Source: Hyalangium gracile (GTDB lineage Bacteria; Myxococcota; Myxococcia; Myxococcales; Myxococcaceae). From it: a DNA stretch of 64,000 nucleotides. Location: the NCBI RefSeq assembly GCF_020103725.1, contig NZ_JAHXBG010000003.1:310001-374000 (forward strand), read 5' to 3'. This document shows positions 28,401 through 36,599 of the stretch, piece after piece. The position numbers and the translations under genes are program-made. The notes under the pieces were generated by a model. That model was given only the letters and a program-made list of their open reading frames with translations. It was not told the DNA's origin and searched no databases. Numbering within the stretch: the first letter of the stretch is position 1; each line of letters opens with the position of its first letter.

Positions 28401-31400
28401 CCCAGGTCCTGGACCCGATAGGAGTAGTTGCCGAAGGCGGACGAGCCCGACTGGATCTGGAAGCAGTACGTGCCCGCCGTGGCCAGCTCCCTGCGCACCT
28501 TCGCGCTGAGCGTGGTGCCGGTATCCGAGGCAATCGTCGCCCCGGTCGAGTCCATCAACACCAGGTTGCAGTCGAAGGCCGAAGTGCTGCACTCCACCTC
28601 GTAGATGTGACCCGCGATGGCGCTGAACGAGAACACGTCCACGTCCGCCGCGGCGTTCATCCTGGCGTTGGCGAAGGTGCTGGAGGGCGTCACCGGCGTG
28701 GCGTCCGCCAGCGTGTTGCCGTGGTCATCCGTCCCCAGGTTCTTCAGCTGGTAGGTGTAGTCGCCGACCGTGGCCGTCCCGCTGGACACCTTGATGAAGT
28801 AGGTCGCCGCCGCGCGGACCAGGTACGTCACCTTGGCGCTGGTGCTGCTGCCCGTGTCGGACTGCAGCACGGCGCCGCTGGCGTCATAGAGCACCACGTC
28901 GCAATCGATGGCGCTGCTGGAGCAGCTGAACTCGTACGTCGTATTCAGCACACCGGCGAACCTGAAGAAGTCCACGTCCCCGAGCGTCTCCACCCGACCC
29001 GTGCTGCTCGTCGTGGATGGCGTGATGAGCGTGGCGGTGGCAATCGAGTCCCCGTGGTCATCCGCTCCGACATCCTTGAGCTGGTAGGAGTAGCCGCCCA
29101 TCACCGTGGTCGAGGCATTCCCGAACCACAGCCTCACGAAGTACGTGCCCGCCGTCCCCAGCTCGTAGACGATCTTCGCCGAGGAGGCCGGGGTCACGTC
29201 CTGCGCCAGCACCGTCCCGCTGGAGTCCACCAGCGCCAGGTCGCAGTCACCCGCGGCTCCCGTGCAGGAGAACTCGTAGATGCGGCCCGCGGTGGCGCTG
29301 AACGAGAAGACGTCGAAGTCCCCCGCCGTCTCGATCTGACCGGGCGCGGTGCTCGCCATCGGCGTGATGGGCGTGGCCGTCGCGTCGGTGTCCCCGTGGT
29401 CATCCACCCCCAGGTCCTGCAGCCGGTACGAGTAGCTGCCGAAGGCGGATGAGCCCGACTGGATCTGGAAGTAGTACGTGCCTCCCGTGGCCAGCTCGAC
29501 CTTCACCCGGGCATTGCTGGCGCTCGTCGTGTCGGAGGCCACCGTCACCCCCGCCGCGTTCATCAGCACCAGGTTGCAGTCGAAGGCGGAGGTCGTGCAC
29601 TCGATGTCATAGATGTGACCCGCCACCGCCGTGAACGAGAACATGTCCACGTCCGACACGACTTCGATGCTCGCGTTGCTGAAGGTGCTCGACGGCGTCA
29701 CCGGGGTGGCGTTGTCGATCGTGTTGCCGTGGTCGTCGGGGCCCAGGTCCCTGAGCTGATACGTGTAGTCGCCCAGGGTCGGCGTCCCGCTGGACACCTT
29801 GACGAAGAAGGTCCCCGCGGAGCGCACGACATAGGACACCCGGGCGCTGGCGCTGGAGCGCGTGTCGGACTGCAGCACGGCCCCGTTGGCGTCATAGAGC
29901 ACCACGTTGCAGTCGATCGCGCTGCTGGAGCAGGTGAACTCGTAGGTGGTGTTGCTCGCGCCGGGAAACGAGAAGAAGTCCTCGTCCCCGAGCGTCTCCG
30001 CCCGGCCCGTGCTGCTCGTGGCGGACGGGACGATGGGGGTGGCGGTGGCCCGGCTGTCCCCATGGTCGTCCACCCCGAGGTCCTGGAGCTCATAGGTGTA
30101 GGTCCCCAGCGCGCCGCTGCCGCTCGAGACGTGGAAGTAGTAGGTCCCCGCGGCGATGAACTCGAACGCGACGAGCGCGTTCGCCGAGGGACCGCTGTCG
30201 GAGGCCAGCACCGTCCCCGCACCGTCCCTGAGCACCACGTTGCAGTCGAACGCCGCCGCGCAGGTGAACTGGTAGATGCGGCCCTGCACCGCCTCGAAGG
30301 AGAAGACGTCCACATCGGTGGGGCTGTTCATCTTCCCGTCCCGCGGAGGGGCTCCCGGCGTCACCGGTGTCGCGGTGCCCGTGGTGTCGCCGTGGTCATC
30401 CAGCCCCAGATCCCGCAGCTGGTAGCCATAGGTCCCCGTGGCGCTGCCCGAGCCGCCTCCCTTCACTCGCAGGTAGTACGTGCCCGCGGTGATGAGCTGG
30501 AGGCGCACGAGCGCCGTCAAGCGGGAGGAGTTGTCCGCGATCAGCACCGTCCCCGTCGAGTGCACCAGCTCCACGTTGCAGTCGACAGTCGTGCCGGTGC
30601 ACGTGAACTCGTAAAGGTGCTCGGCCGTTGCGGAGAAGGAGAACACATCCACGTCGCCCGCGAGCTCCAGCGTGCCATTGGCCACGGGAGCCCCGGCCGT
30701 GATGGCGGTGGCGCTGGCCAGGTCATCCCCGTGGTCATCCACGCCGAGATCCACGATCTGGTACGAATACGTCCCCGCCGAGCTCGAGGCGCTGGCGATC
30801 CGGAAGTAGTAGATCCCCGCCGGACCCACCTCGTAGACGACCCGCGCGTTGGCGCCACTGCTGGAGCCGAGCACCGTCCCCGTCCCGGAGAGCAGCTCGA
30901 GCGCGCAGCTCAGGTTGGTGCTGGTGCAGGTGATCTCGTAGATGTGGCCCGCGAGCGCGCTGAAGGAGAAGAGATCCACGTCCGTGGACGTGTCGATCCG
31001 TCCGCCCGCGGCGGGCCCTCCCACGACGACCGGGGTGGCGGTGTCGGTGGTGTCACCGTGCTCATCGGTCCCCAGGCCCACCAGCTGATACCCGTAGCTG
31101 CCGGTGGCCGTCGCCGTGCTCTTCACGTGCAGGAACCACGTCCCGGCGCGAGGCAGCCGGTAGGTGATGCTCGCGTTGGCGCTGGTGGAGGTGTCGGACG
31201 CCACGGTCGCCCCGCTGGAGTCCAGCAGGAGCACGTTGCAGTCGACGGAGGTGCCCGTGCAGGTGAACGTGTAGACCTCCTCGGCCAGGCCGCTGAAGGA
31301 GAAGGCATCCACGTCACCCGCGGTCTCCAGCGTGCCCGTGCCCGAGATCGGCGCGGTCAGGGACGTCGCCTGGCCCGAGGCGTCACCGTGGTCGTCCACG

Positions 31401-33583
31401 CCGAGGTCCTCCAGCGTGTACGAGTACGCACCCACCGCCGAGCCATCGGTCCGCACCCGGAAGTAGTACGCGCCGCCCGTGTTGAACTCGGAGGTGATGA
31501 TGGCGGGAGTCTCGGGGCCGCTGGCGCTCCTGAGCACGGCGCCACCGGCATCGAGCAGCTCAACGTCACAGTCCAGGACGCTGCTGTCACACGTGAACCG
31601 GTAGATGTGCCCCGCGGTCGCGGTGAAGCGGAAGACATCCACATCCGTCGCCTCCTCCAGCGAGCCACTGAGCGTGCCACCGCCCGCGGAGATTGGGGTC
31701 GCCGCGTCGAGCGTGTTGCCGTGGTCATCCACGTGCTTGGACTCCAGCAGCCACGTATAGGAGCCCATGGCGCCCGCGGTTCCCGAGGAGATCCGCGCAT
31801 GAAGGGTGCCCGCCGCGGTGAAGGTATGGGTGAGCTTCACGGAGCTACCGCTCGCCGTGCCCGAGGCGAGCACCGTCCCGGTGGCATCCTGCAGCTCCAC
31901 GGCGCACGGGAAGGCGTTCGAGGCGCACGTGAAGGAGTAGATGGTATCGGCCTCGACGCTGAACTTCAGGAAGTCCACGTCTCCAGGCACCTCCAGCCGC
32001 GCCGGAGTGGGCGAGGCCGCCGGAGTGCTCGGCGTCGCCGTGGCCAGGGTATCGCCATGGTCGTCGAAGCCCAGGTCCTCCAGGCGGTACGTATAGGTCC
32101 CCACCTTGCCCGACGAGAGCCGGAAGTAATACGTCCCCGCCTGCGCGTACTCGTGGACCAGATAGCCCGTGCCCCCGTTGTTGTCGCTGGCCAGCACGTT
32201 GCCCGCCGCGTCCGAGAGGCTCACCTGGCAGTCCACCGCCCCGCCGCTCGGGTTGCAGGTGAAGGCGTAGATGTGGCCCGCCTGCGCCTGGAACGAGAAG
32301 AGGTCCACGTCATCCGGGCGCTCGAAGCCACCGTTCGCTGGCGGAGCGCCGATGACCACGGGCGAGGACTCCGGCGGAGCATCCCCATGGTCATCCACTC
32401 CCAGGTCCGTGAACGTGAAGGTGTAGGCCGCGCGCAGCTTCCCCGTGGGCTCCTGGATGCGCAGGTAGTAGTCCCCGCCGCTGGTGATGCGCGTGAGCGC
32501 CCCGGGCGCCACCTGCTGGCTGGAGACCACCACCGTCGTCCGGTCGGGCGCGATGAGCTCGAGCTGGAGCGAGGCCGTGCTCGTGGCGCTCCATGCCGCC
32601 TCGAAGCGGTAGCTGCGGCCGGCGCTGAGCGGCAGCTTCACCACGTCCCGATCCCCGTCGAACTGCAGCTCCCCGGGGACCGCCGTCCCGCTCGTCGCCG
32701 TCAGCGTCGTGGCCAGCGCGGGCTCGTCCGCGAAGTCATCCACGCCCACGTCCGAGATCGAGATGCTGTAGGCCCCCGTCTCGCCACTGGCGAAGGCGCG
32801 AACCCGGAAGAAGAGCTCCCCCGCGCCCGCCGCCTTGTGGAGGAGGCTCACCGTCGCCTGCCCGCCGTGGTCCGAGGCCAGCACCGTGGTGCCATCCGCG
32901 GCGTACAGGTCCAGGTGCAGCCGCTGGCCCGCCGCGCCCGTGGCCACGGCCTCGTAGATGTGCCCGGCGACCGCGGTGAGCTTGAACCAGTCCTCGTCCC
33001 CCGCGGGGCTCAGCGTGTGCGCCTCGTTCTGCATCCCACCAGCGCCCACGGCGCGCGCCAGCCCGGGGCACTCATCCGGCTCGAAGGAGTCTCCCGTGGT
33101 GTGCTGCCCCACGCAGGTGACGGTCTGCTCCGGCCTGCACCCGTCCCCCTCCGGGACATAGCCGCTCACGCACGCGCAGACCGGCTGGCCGTTCGCCACG
33201 CTGCAGTCCGTCTTGTTCGGCGCGGTGCAGGGGTTCGGCTCGCACGGATTGGGGACGACACAGACGCCGCCCTGCTCCTGCTTGCCCGGATCGCACGAGC
33301 ACACCGCGCCGCCGTCCACGTTGGAGCACTGGCCGCGGCCCGGCTGCACGCAGGGGTTGGGCTCACAGGGGTTGCGAGGAGGCGTGTTGTCCTTGACGCA
33401 CGTCAGCCCCTCCGCGTGATGGCCCGGCTCGCACTCACAGGCCGCCCGTCCGTCGCTGGCCACGCAGCGCCCTGGGCCACAGACGACCCCCTCGCACGGA
33501 GCCGCGGGCTCACTTCCCCCAGAACAGCCAGCGAGGTTCACCGTGAGTACAAGTGCGCAAACCAGGGTAATCCAGATTTTCAT
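25469..33583 (-). CDS. Giant lipoprotein with three EGF-like modules and about 23 PPC-like repeats
   Basis: A 2,704-residue predicted lipoprotein from ATG at 33583 (GTG at 33595 is also in frame). Lipobox VNLAGC is at the start, then three Cys-rich EGF-like modules (CEGVVCGPGRC..CECEPGHH, NPCEPNPCVQPGRGQC, NPCEPNPCTAPNKTDC) to about residue 160. The remainder is about 23 tandem units of roughly 112 residues: DDHGDT..ATPI, DVDVFSFSATAGHIYEFSC, CNVVLYDASGTVL.SDT, AGTYYVRV and Y.YQLKDLG. They resemble bacterial pre-peptidase C-terminal (PPC) domains, beta-sandwiches seen on secreted enzymes, here without any catalytic part. It is probably a surface fibre or adhesin. Only 63 bp separate it from the GNAT gene upstream. 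Confidence 0.88.
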   Translation of the reverse strand: MKIWITLVCALVLTVNLAGCSGGSEPAAPCEGVVCGPGRCVASDGRAACECEPGHHAEGLTCVKDNTPPRNPCEPNPCVQPGRGQCSNVDGGAVCSCDPGKQEQGGVCVVPNPCEPNPCTAPNKTDCSVANGQPVCACVSGYVPEGDGCRPEQTVTCVGQHTTGDSFEPDECPGLARAVGAGGMQNEAHTLSPAGDEDWFKLTAVAGHIYEAVATGAAGQRLHLDLYAADGTTVLASDHGGQATVSLLHKAAGAGELFFRVRAFASGETGAYSISISDVGVDDFADEPALATTLTATSGTAVPGELQFDGDRDVVKLPLSAGRSYRFEAAWSATSTASLQLELIAPDRTTVVVSSQQVAPGALTRITSGGDYYLRIQEPTGKLRAAYTFTFTDLGVDDHGDAPPESSPVVIGAPPANGGFERPDDVDLFSFQAQAGHIYAFTCNPSGGAVDCQVSLSDAAGNVLASDNNGGTGYLVHEYAQAGTYYFRLSSGKVGTYTYRLEDLGFDDHGDTLATATPSTPAASPTPARLEVPGDVDFLKFSVEADTIYSFTCASNAFPCAVELQDATGTVLASGTASGSSVKLTHTFTAAGTLHARISSGTAGAMGSYTWLLESKHVDDHGNTLDAATPISAGGGTLSGSLEEATDVDVFRFTATAGHIYRFTCDSSVLDCDVELLDAGGAVLRSASGPETPAIITSEFNTGGAYYFRVRTDGSAVGAYSYTLEDLGVDDHGDASGQATSLTAPISGTGTLETAGDVDAFSFSGLAEEVYTFTCTGTSVDCNVLLLDSSGATVASDTSTSANASITYRLPRAGTWFLHVKSTATATGSYGYQLVGLGTDEHGDTTDTATPVVVGGPAAGGRIDTSTDVDLFSFSALAGHIYEITCTSTNLSCALELLSGTGTVLGSSSGANARVVYEVGPAGIYYFRIASASSSAGTYSYQIVDLGVDDHGDDLASATAITAGAPVANGTLELAGDVDVFSFSATAEHLYEFTCTGTTVDCNVELVHSTGTVLIADNSSRLTALVRLQLITAGTYYLRVKGGGSGSATGTYGYQLRDLGLDDHGDTTGTATPVTPGAPPRDGKMNSPTDVDVFSFEAVQGRIYQFTCAAAFDCNVVLRDGAGTVLASDSGPSANALVAFEFIAAGTYYFHVSSGSGALGTYTYELQDLGVDDHGDSRATATPIVPSATSSTGRAETLGDEDFFSFPGASNTTYEFTCSSSAIDCNVVLYDANGAVLQSDTRSSASARVSYVVRSAGTFFVKVSSGTPTLGDYTYQLRDLGPDDHGNTIDNATPVTPSSTFSNASIEVVSDVDMFSFTAVAGHIYDIECTTSAFDCNLVLMNAAGVTVASDTTSASNARVKVELATGGTYYFQIQSGSSAFGSYSYRLQDLGVDDHGDTDATATPITPMASTAPGQIETAGDFDVFSFSATAGRIYEFSCTGAAGDCDLALVDSSGTVLAQDVTPASSAKIVYELGTAGTYFVRLWFGNASTTVMGGYSYQLKDVGADDHGDSIATATLITPSTTSSTGRVETLGDVDFFRFAGVLNTTYEFSCSSSAIDCDVVLYDASGAVLQSDTGSSTSAKVTYLVRAAATYFIKVSSGTATVGDYTYQLKNLGTDDHGNTLADATPVTPSSTFANARMNAAADVDVFSFSAIAGHIYEVECSTSAFDCNLVLMDSTGATIASDTGTTLSAKVRRELATAGTYCFQIQSGSSAFGNYSYRVQDLGMDDHGDTDATATPITPMASTAPGQIETAGDFDVFSFSATAGRIYEFSCTGAAGDCDLTLVDSSGTVVVQDVGSSLSAKIVAELGTAGTYYVRLRFGTASTTVTGSYSYQLKDVGVDDHGDSIATATPITPSTTSTTGRIETLGDLDHFSFSGALSTTYEFSCSSSVIDCNVVLYDASGTVVQSDTSSNAGAKVTYLVRVAGTFYVRVYSGTATIGDYTYQLKNLGTDDHGNTLADATPVTPSSTFSNGRIDSSADVDMFSFNAGAGHIYEVECTTSAFDCDLVLMDSTGTTIASDTASTTSARVRVELNTGGTYYFRIQPGTTTFGAYTYRVRDLGVDDHGDTLATATPIMPSTTQTSATFEVAGDVDWFSFTAEAGRIYEFTCSTGGNINCNVYLTDAAGTTLASDTATLTTARVRYEYNTAGTYYVRVVAADWSTTNTYSFQLQLLGVDDHADTLAGATPIVPSATLTDATFEVPGDVDWFSFNAEAGHIYEFYCTTGGYINCNVYLTDAAGTTVVADTSTNTFARVRYEFNAAGTYYLRVVAADWEATNTYRYQLTDLGVDDHADTLAGATPIVPSTALTDATFEVAGDVDWFSFNAEAGHIYEFYCTTGGSIKRWEFSAAGTYYLRVVAADWNSTNTYQYQLEDLGVDDHADTLAGATPIVPSTALTAATFEVSGDVDWFSFSAEADHVYEFYCNSSTINCNVYLTDAAGTTVVSDTTTNTSARVRWEFNAAGTYSVRVVAADWSRTNTYQYQLADLGVDDHADTQAGATPIVPSTTQAPAKFEVSGDVDWFSFNAEAGHLYEFYCNSSIINCNVYLTDAAGTTLASDTLSNTSARARYLFATAGTYYARAVAANWSTSNTYSFQLLDLGTDDHSDTTTGATALTLGTAVSGSIEVVGDVDFFSMGLGSGTTYTVITTGISTTITVYAPDRTTVLSTGSSPRTFNAVSGGGTHYFRVQSASSTTGAYTVKVE
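26437..26700 (-). repeat. Internally deleted PPC-like unit (264 bp)
   Basis: Flanking units are 336 and 339 bp long, but this one is 264 bp. It lacks 75 bp (25 codons) that encode the central NCNVYLTDAAGTT block. The two sides meet at 26549/26550, so the product reads GGSIKRWEFSAAG. The deletion is in frame, so the gene stays open, but the shortened unit has probably lost two or more strands of its fold. This is a likely slippage or recombination deletion between similar copies; an assembly error is possible. Confidence 0.8.
27388..30075 (-). repeat. 1,008-bp higher-order repeat inside the giant lipoprotein gene
   Basis: Equivalent positions of the unit boundary (the conserved GTCCCCAG-like linker) fall at 27723, 28731 and 29739, exactly 1,008 bp (336 codons, three units) apart. 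Within each period the three units have their own signatures: NTLADATPVTPSSTF, DTDATATPITPMASTAPGQ and DSIATATPITPSTTS. Two full periods are flanked by one related unit on each side. This shows block duplication of unit triplets rather than one-by-one growth. Confidence 0.85.
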
Positions 33584-33592
33584 ATGGGCGCT

Positions 33593-33609
33593 CACGACGC
33601 GACGTCGTG
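33593..33609. promoter_or_regulatory. Perfect 7-bp dyad at the giant lipoprotein start
   Basis: CACGACG and CGTCGTG flank a 3-bp centre, ending ten bases before ATG 33583. It could be a protein-binding operator or a short RNA hairpin over the ribosome-binding region. It also overlaps the alternative GTG start at 33595, so it might simply be coding or chance in GC-rich DNA. Confidence 0.35.
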
Positions 33610-33646
33610 CCAGATATTCAAATAAACGACAAATCGGCGCGGACTC

Positions 33647-34186
33647 TCAGCGGGCCGACTGGCGTGCCGCCCACTCGGGCCTCAGCAGGCCCCAGATCTG
33701 CTGATCCATCCGCCGCTCCTGGACGATGCAGTGCTCGCGCAGCACGCCCTCCAGGACGAAGCCCAGCTTGCGCGCCAGCGCCTGCGAGGCGAGGTTCTCC
33801 GCCGTCGTGGCCAGCCAGACGCGGTGGAGCTCGGGGATCGTGAAGAGCCGATCCAGCATCAAGCCCACGGCGCGGGTGCCAATGCCGCGGCCCAGGGTCT
33901 CCTCGGCGAGCATGTAGCCCACCTCGATGCGGCCCTGCGCGCGGGACAAGTCACGAGCGGACACGGTGCCGACGATGCCCCCGTCGGCCTGCACCATCCA
34001 CCGGAAGCTCCGAGCGCGAGGATCCGTCACGTCGCTGCTCGCCTCGCTCAGCCGCTTCAGCAGCGCCTCTCGGCTGTCCTCCTCCATGGAGACGAGCCGG
34101 CGCGCGGTGGCGCCGGCCCGGATGGAGATCCAGTCGTCCAGGTGCTCGGGGAGCGCGGGGACGAGCCGCACGTCGGGGGTGCTCAT
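33647..34186 (-). CDS. GNAT-family N-acetyltransferase (RimJ/RimL-like)
   Basis: 179-residue acetyl-CoA-dependent acyltransferase. It shows the RimJ/RimL-like pattern: an N-terminal beta-hairpin with RLVPALPEHLDDWISIR, the central IVGTVSARDLSRAQGRIEVGYML, the acetyl-CoA pyrophosphate-binding loop ETLGRGIGTRAVGLMLDRLF and the helix LHRVWLATTAENLASQALARKLGFVLEGVLRE. Substrates in this group include ribosomal-protein N-termini, spermidine and small amines, so the target here is unknown. It sits between the PhoD-like gene (42 bp) and the giant lipoprotein (63 bp) on the same strand, possibly as one transcript. Confidence 0.92.
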   Translation of the reverse strand: MSTPDVRLVPALPEHLDDWISIRAGATARRLVSMEEDSREALLKRLSEASSDVTDPRARSFRWMVQADGGIVGTVSARDLSRAQGRIEVGYMLAEETLGRGIGTRAVGLMLDRLFTIPELHRVWLATTAENLASQALARKLGFVLEGVLREHCIVQERRMDQQIWGLLRPEWAARQSAR

Positions 34187-34228
34187 GGGAGGCGCAGCGT
34201 ACCCCCGCGCCTCCCGAGCAGGAACGGA

Positions 34229-36343
34229 CTACGCGGGGGTGATGGTGCCGTTCTGGACGCGGAAGGCCTGGGTGGTGAAGCGGCTCTTCAGCTCCTCGGC
34301 GCTCCGCACCGAGTAGTCCTTGTGGATCTCGCTGCTGGGGATGAGGTGGTAGGTGGCCACCGCCTGGTCCGCGCGGATGTCCACGATCATGAAGCCGTGG
34401 GCCTCCGAGTTGGCGAAGACGAGGCCCGGGTTGCCGGCCTTGAGCGTGGCGTCCATCTCGGCGACGGCGTAGCGGTAGATGGCGCTACCCTGCGAGTAGC
34501 CCGCGCCCATCACCGCCGTGCCCGCCAGCTCCTGCACCGTGCCCGAGGAGATGGCCGGCCCCGTCAGCGCGGGGATGCCGCCCTCCACCGACGCGTACGA
34601 GGCGTGGATGTCCCCGGACAGCACCAGAGTGTTCACGTTGTTGGCCTTCAGGGAGCCCAGCAGCTCCTTCTTCTTCGTCGGGAAGCCGTCCCAGTGGTCC
34701 ACGTTGAAGTAGAAGCGCTGACGCAGCGAGGGATCCGGGATCTCCGACTTGGCGCGCAGGTCCCACACGAGGGACGTGAACGACACGGAGCTGACGACCA
34801 CCTTCCAGGTGTTGCTGGTCTTCACCCGCTCCTGGAACCAGGCCTCCTGGTCGGGGCCCCACGCGTTCTCGCTGTCCTTGTTGGAGGTGCTGTAGCGGTA
34901 CGCGGCGTACAGATCGAAGGTGTCCTTCACCACGACGTAGCGCGTGCCGCGGATGTCGAACAGGCCCACCTTGCCCATGTGCACATAGGCCATGCCGCGC
35001 GGCTTGCCATCGGCCGAGATGGGCGGCGGCGGCGTGGGCAGCTGGGCGAGCACCTGGTTGACGTAGGCCAGCGCCAGCTTGCCCTTCACCCAGGCGCCGG
35101 CCTTCTCCGTGGCCTCCTGCTGGGTCAGCCCGGCCTTCATGGCCAGCGCCACGTAGGCCTGCTGCAGCCCGCCCTTCACCGCGGCGTACTCCGGCGCGTC
35201 CACGTCGATATAGGCGAAGGTGTCCGCGTTGAAGACGGACGCCACGCCGAGCGCCGTCAGCACCGCCTGGTCCATGACCACCGTGCCGGGGTAGGCGTCC
35301 TCGGGGATGAGGTGGTCGGGGCGGTAGGTGCGGTAGTCCGTGACGATGAGCCGCACGTGCTTGCCGAACTCGAAGTCACGGTAGATGCGCGTGTTCGGGA
35401 AGCGGGGCTCGGCGTTCACATCGATGGGGCCCGCGGCTGCGTTGGCCGAGGTGTCGATGGGGATGAACTCGAAGAAGGCCTGCTCGCCGTTGCGGCGACG
35501 CTCCGTCTGCAGCTCATTGCGGCGGCCGTCCTCGTACGTGGCGTTCGCGCCCCAGCAGTCGTCGGAGAACTCGTGGTCGTCCCACACGACGATGAAGGGG
35601 TAGCGCTCGTGGACCTTCTGGATGATGGGGTCCTTGCGCAGGTTCTTGTAGATGTCGCGGTAGTTGGAGAGCGACGAGGCGGCCAGGTACTGGAAGACAC
35701 CGCTCTTCTGCACCTGGGCGCTCGCCGGATCGGAGAAGGTGACGCCGCGGGTGGTGTTGGCGGACTGGAAGGCCGGGTCGCCGGTGGTCTCGTAGATGTA
35801 GTCGCCCAGGAAGACGATGGCATCCACGTCCGCGTCCAGCTGCAGCAGGCGCTGCCAGGCGTTGTAGTAGCGGCCCACGTAGTCCTGGCAGTTGCCGACC
35901 ACGAACTTCACGGGCACGTCATCGCCCGCGGCGGGCGCCGTCCTGGTGCGGCCCACGGGGGAGACAAACTTCTCTCCGTCGTGCTCGTAGACGAAGCGGT
36001 AGTAGTAGGTGGTGCGCGGCTGGAGGTTGGTCACCTTGACCTTGATGGCGTTGTCGTGAACGGCCTTCGCCGTCAGGCCCTGCTGCTGGAGCACGAGCTG
36101 GCCGAAACTCTCCTCGGTGGAGACCTCGAGGGAGAGGGTGACATCGCCCTCGTGCTCCTGGTCCACGGCGCGTGTCCACAGCACCACGCTGTCGGGCCGT
36201 GGATCTCCGGAGGCCACGGACTGCGGGAAGTACGGCCGGGACTTCTCCGCCTGAGCATCAATGGACGTCTCTTCGTCGCTGCACCCGAACGCCGTCGTCG
36301 CCGCCACGGCGACGATGGACTGCAGGATGGTGCGGCGATGCAT
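34229..36343 (-). CDS. PhoD-like alkaline phosphatase/phosphodiesterase, exported
   Basis: About 704 residues. The N-terminus MHRRTILQSIVAVAATTAFGC combines an RR pair with a lipobox-like AFGC, so export as a lipoprotein, possibly by Tat, is plausible. The PhoD N-terminal beta domain (FPQSVASGDPRPDSVVLWTRA) is followed by the metallophosphatase core with the metal-binding motifs VVGNCQDY, AIVFLGDYIYETTGDPAF, FIVVWDDHEFSDDCWG and LVLSGDIHASY. Released phosphate would come from extracellular esters or diesters. ATG at 36343 is chosen; TTG at 36355 with GGAGGG four bases upstream is an alternative. No Pho box was recognised upstream. Confidence 0.9.
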   Translation of the reverse strand: MHRRTILQSIVAVAATTAFGCSDEETSIDAQAEKSRPYFPQSVASGDPRPDSVVLWTRAVDQEHEGDVTLSLEVSTEESFGQLVLQQQGLTAKAVHDNAIKVKVTNLQPRTTYYYRFVYEHDGEKFVSPVGRTRTAPAAGDDVPVKFVVGNCQDYVGRYYNAWQRLLQLDADVDAIVFLGDYIYETTGDPAFQSANTTRGVTFSDPASAQVQKSGVFQYLAASSLSNYRDIYKNLRKDPIIQKVHERYPFIVVWDDHEFSDDCWGANATYEDGRRNELQTERRRNGEQAFFEFIPIDTSANAAAGPIDVNAEPRFPNTRIYRDFEFGKHVRLIVTDYRTYRPDHLIPEDAYPGTVVMDQAVLTALGVASVFNADTFAYIDVDAPEYAAVKGGLQQAYVALAMKAGLTQQEATEKAGAWVKGKLALAYVNQVLAQLPTPPPPISADGKPRGMAYVHMGKVGLFDIRGTRYVVVKDTFDLYAAYRYSTSNKDSENAWGPDQEAWFQERVKTSNTWKVVVSSVSFTSLVWDLRAKSEIPDPSLRQRFYFNVDHWDGFPTKKKELLGSLKANNVNTLVLSGDIHASYASVEGGIPALTGPAISSGTVQELAGTAVMGAGYSQGSAIYRYAVAEMDATLKAGNPGLVFANSEAHGFMIVDIRADQAVATYHLIPSSEIHKDYSVRSAEELKSRFTTQAFRVQNGTITPA

Positions 36344-36453
36344 TCTCTGGGACAAGGAACCCTCCAATGGACCGAGGCCTTCGGGCCTCTGGCGCGCGCG
36401 GAGTCTATGGTGCATCCCTCCCCTCGGGGCAAACCATCGTCATGACGCGCCGC

Positions 36454-36475
36454 GCCTGAGAAACCGCCCTCAGGC
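36454..36475. promoter_or_regulatory. 7-bp inverted repeat between phoD-like gene and toxin cassette
   Basis: GCCTGAG and CTCAGGC separated by eight bases, without a following T run on either strand. It lies in the 256-bp divergent space between the PhoD-like gene and the first toxin. It may be an operator; nothing else was recognised in this gap. Confidence 0.3.
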
Positions 36476-36599
36476 ACCCTGTGTCAGCGCAGCTTTTCCC
36501 CCGGGTGAATCAGGTGGAGAGGGCATGTGCCGGGTGGCCGCGATGTCCACGTCCCCGCCCCTCTGGCACCCCCAATGGTGAAGCCCTCCCTCGTCGTGC

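Noticed and set aside
25469-33583. Regular direct repeats, considered as a CRISPR array or satellite
   Set aside because: Period is about 336 bp, and units keep one reading frame and protein-domain residues; no short repeat/spacer pattern.
33596-33620. A TGGCACG motif on the minus strand as a sigma-54 promoter of the giant gene
   Set aside because: The -24 half is perfect, but the GC of the -12 half is one base off and no TTGC is present.
29615-33625. A 1,336-codon open frame on the plus strand, antisense to the giant lipoprotein
   Set aside because: His/Arg/Val-rich low-complexity translation with no domain; it arises from third-position GC of the real minus-strand gene.
33731-36445. A 904-codon plus-strand frame opposite the PhoD-like gene
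   Set aside because: Same shadow composition; the PhoD-like frame shows all metal motifs.
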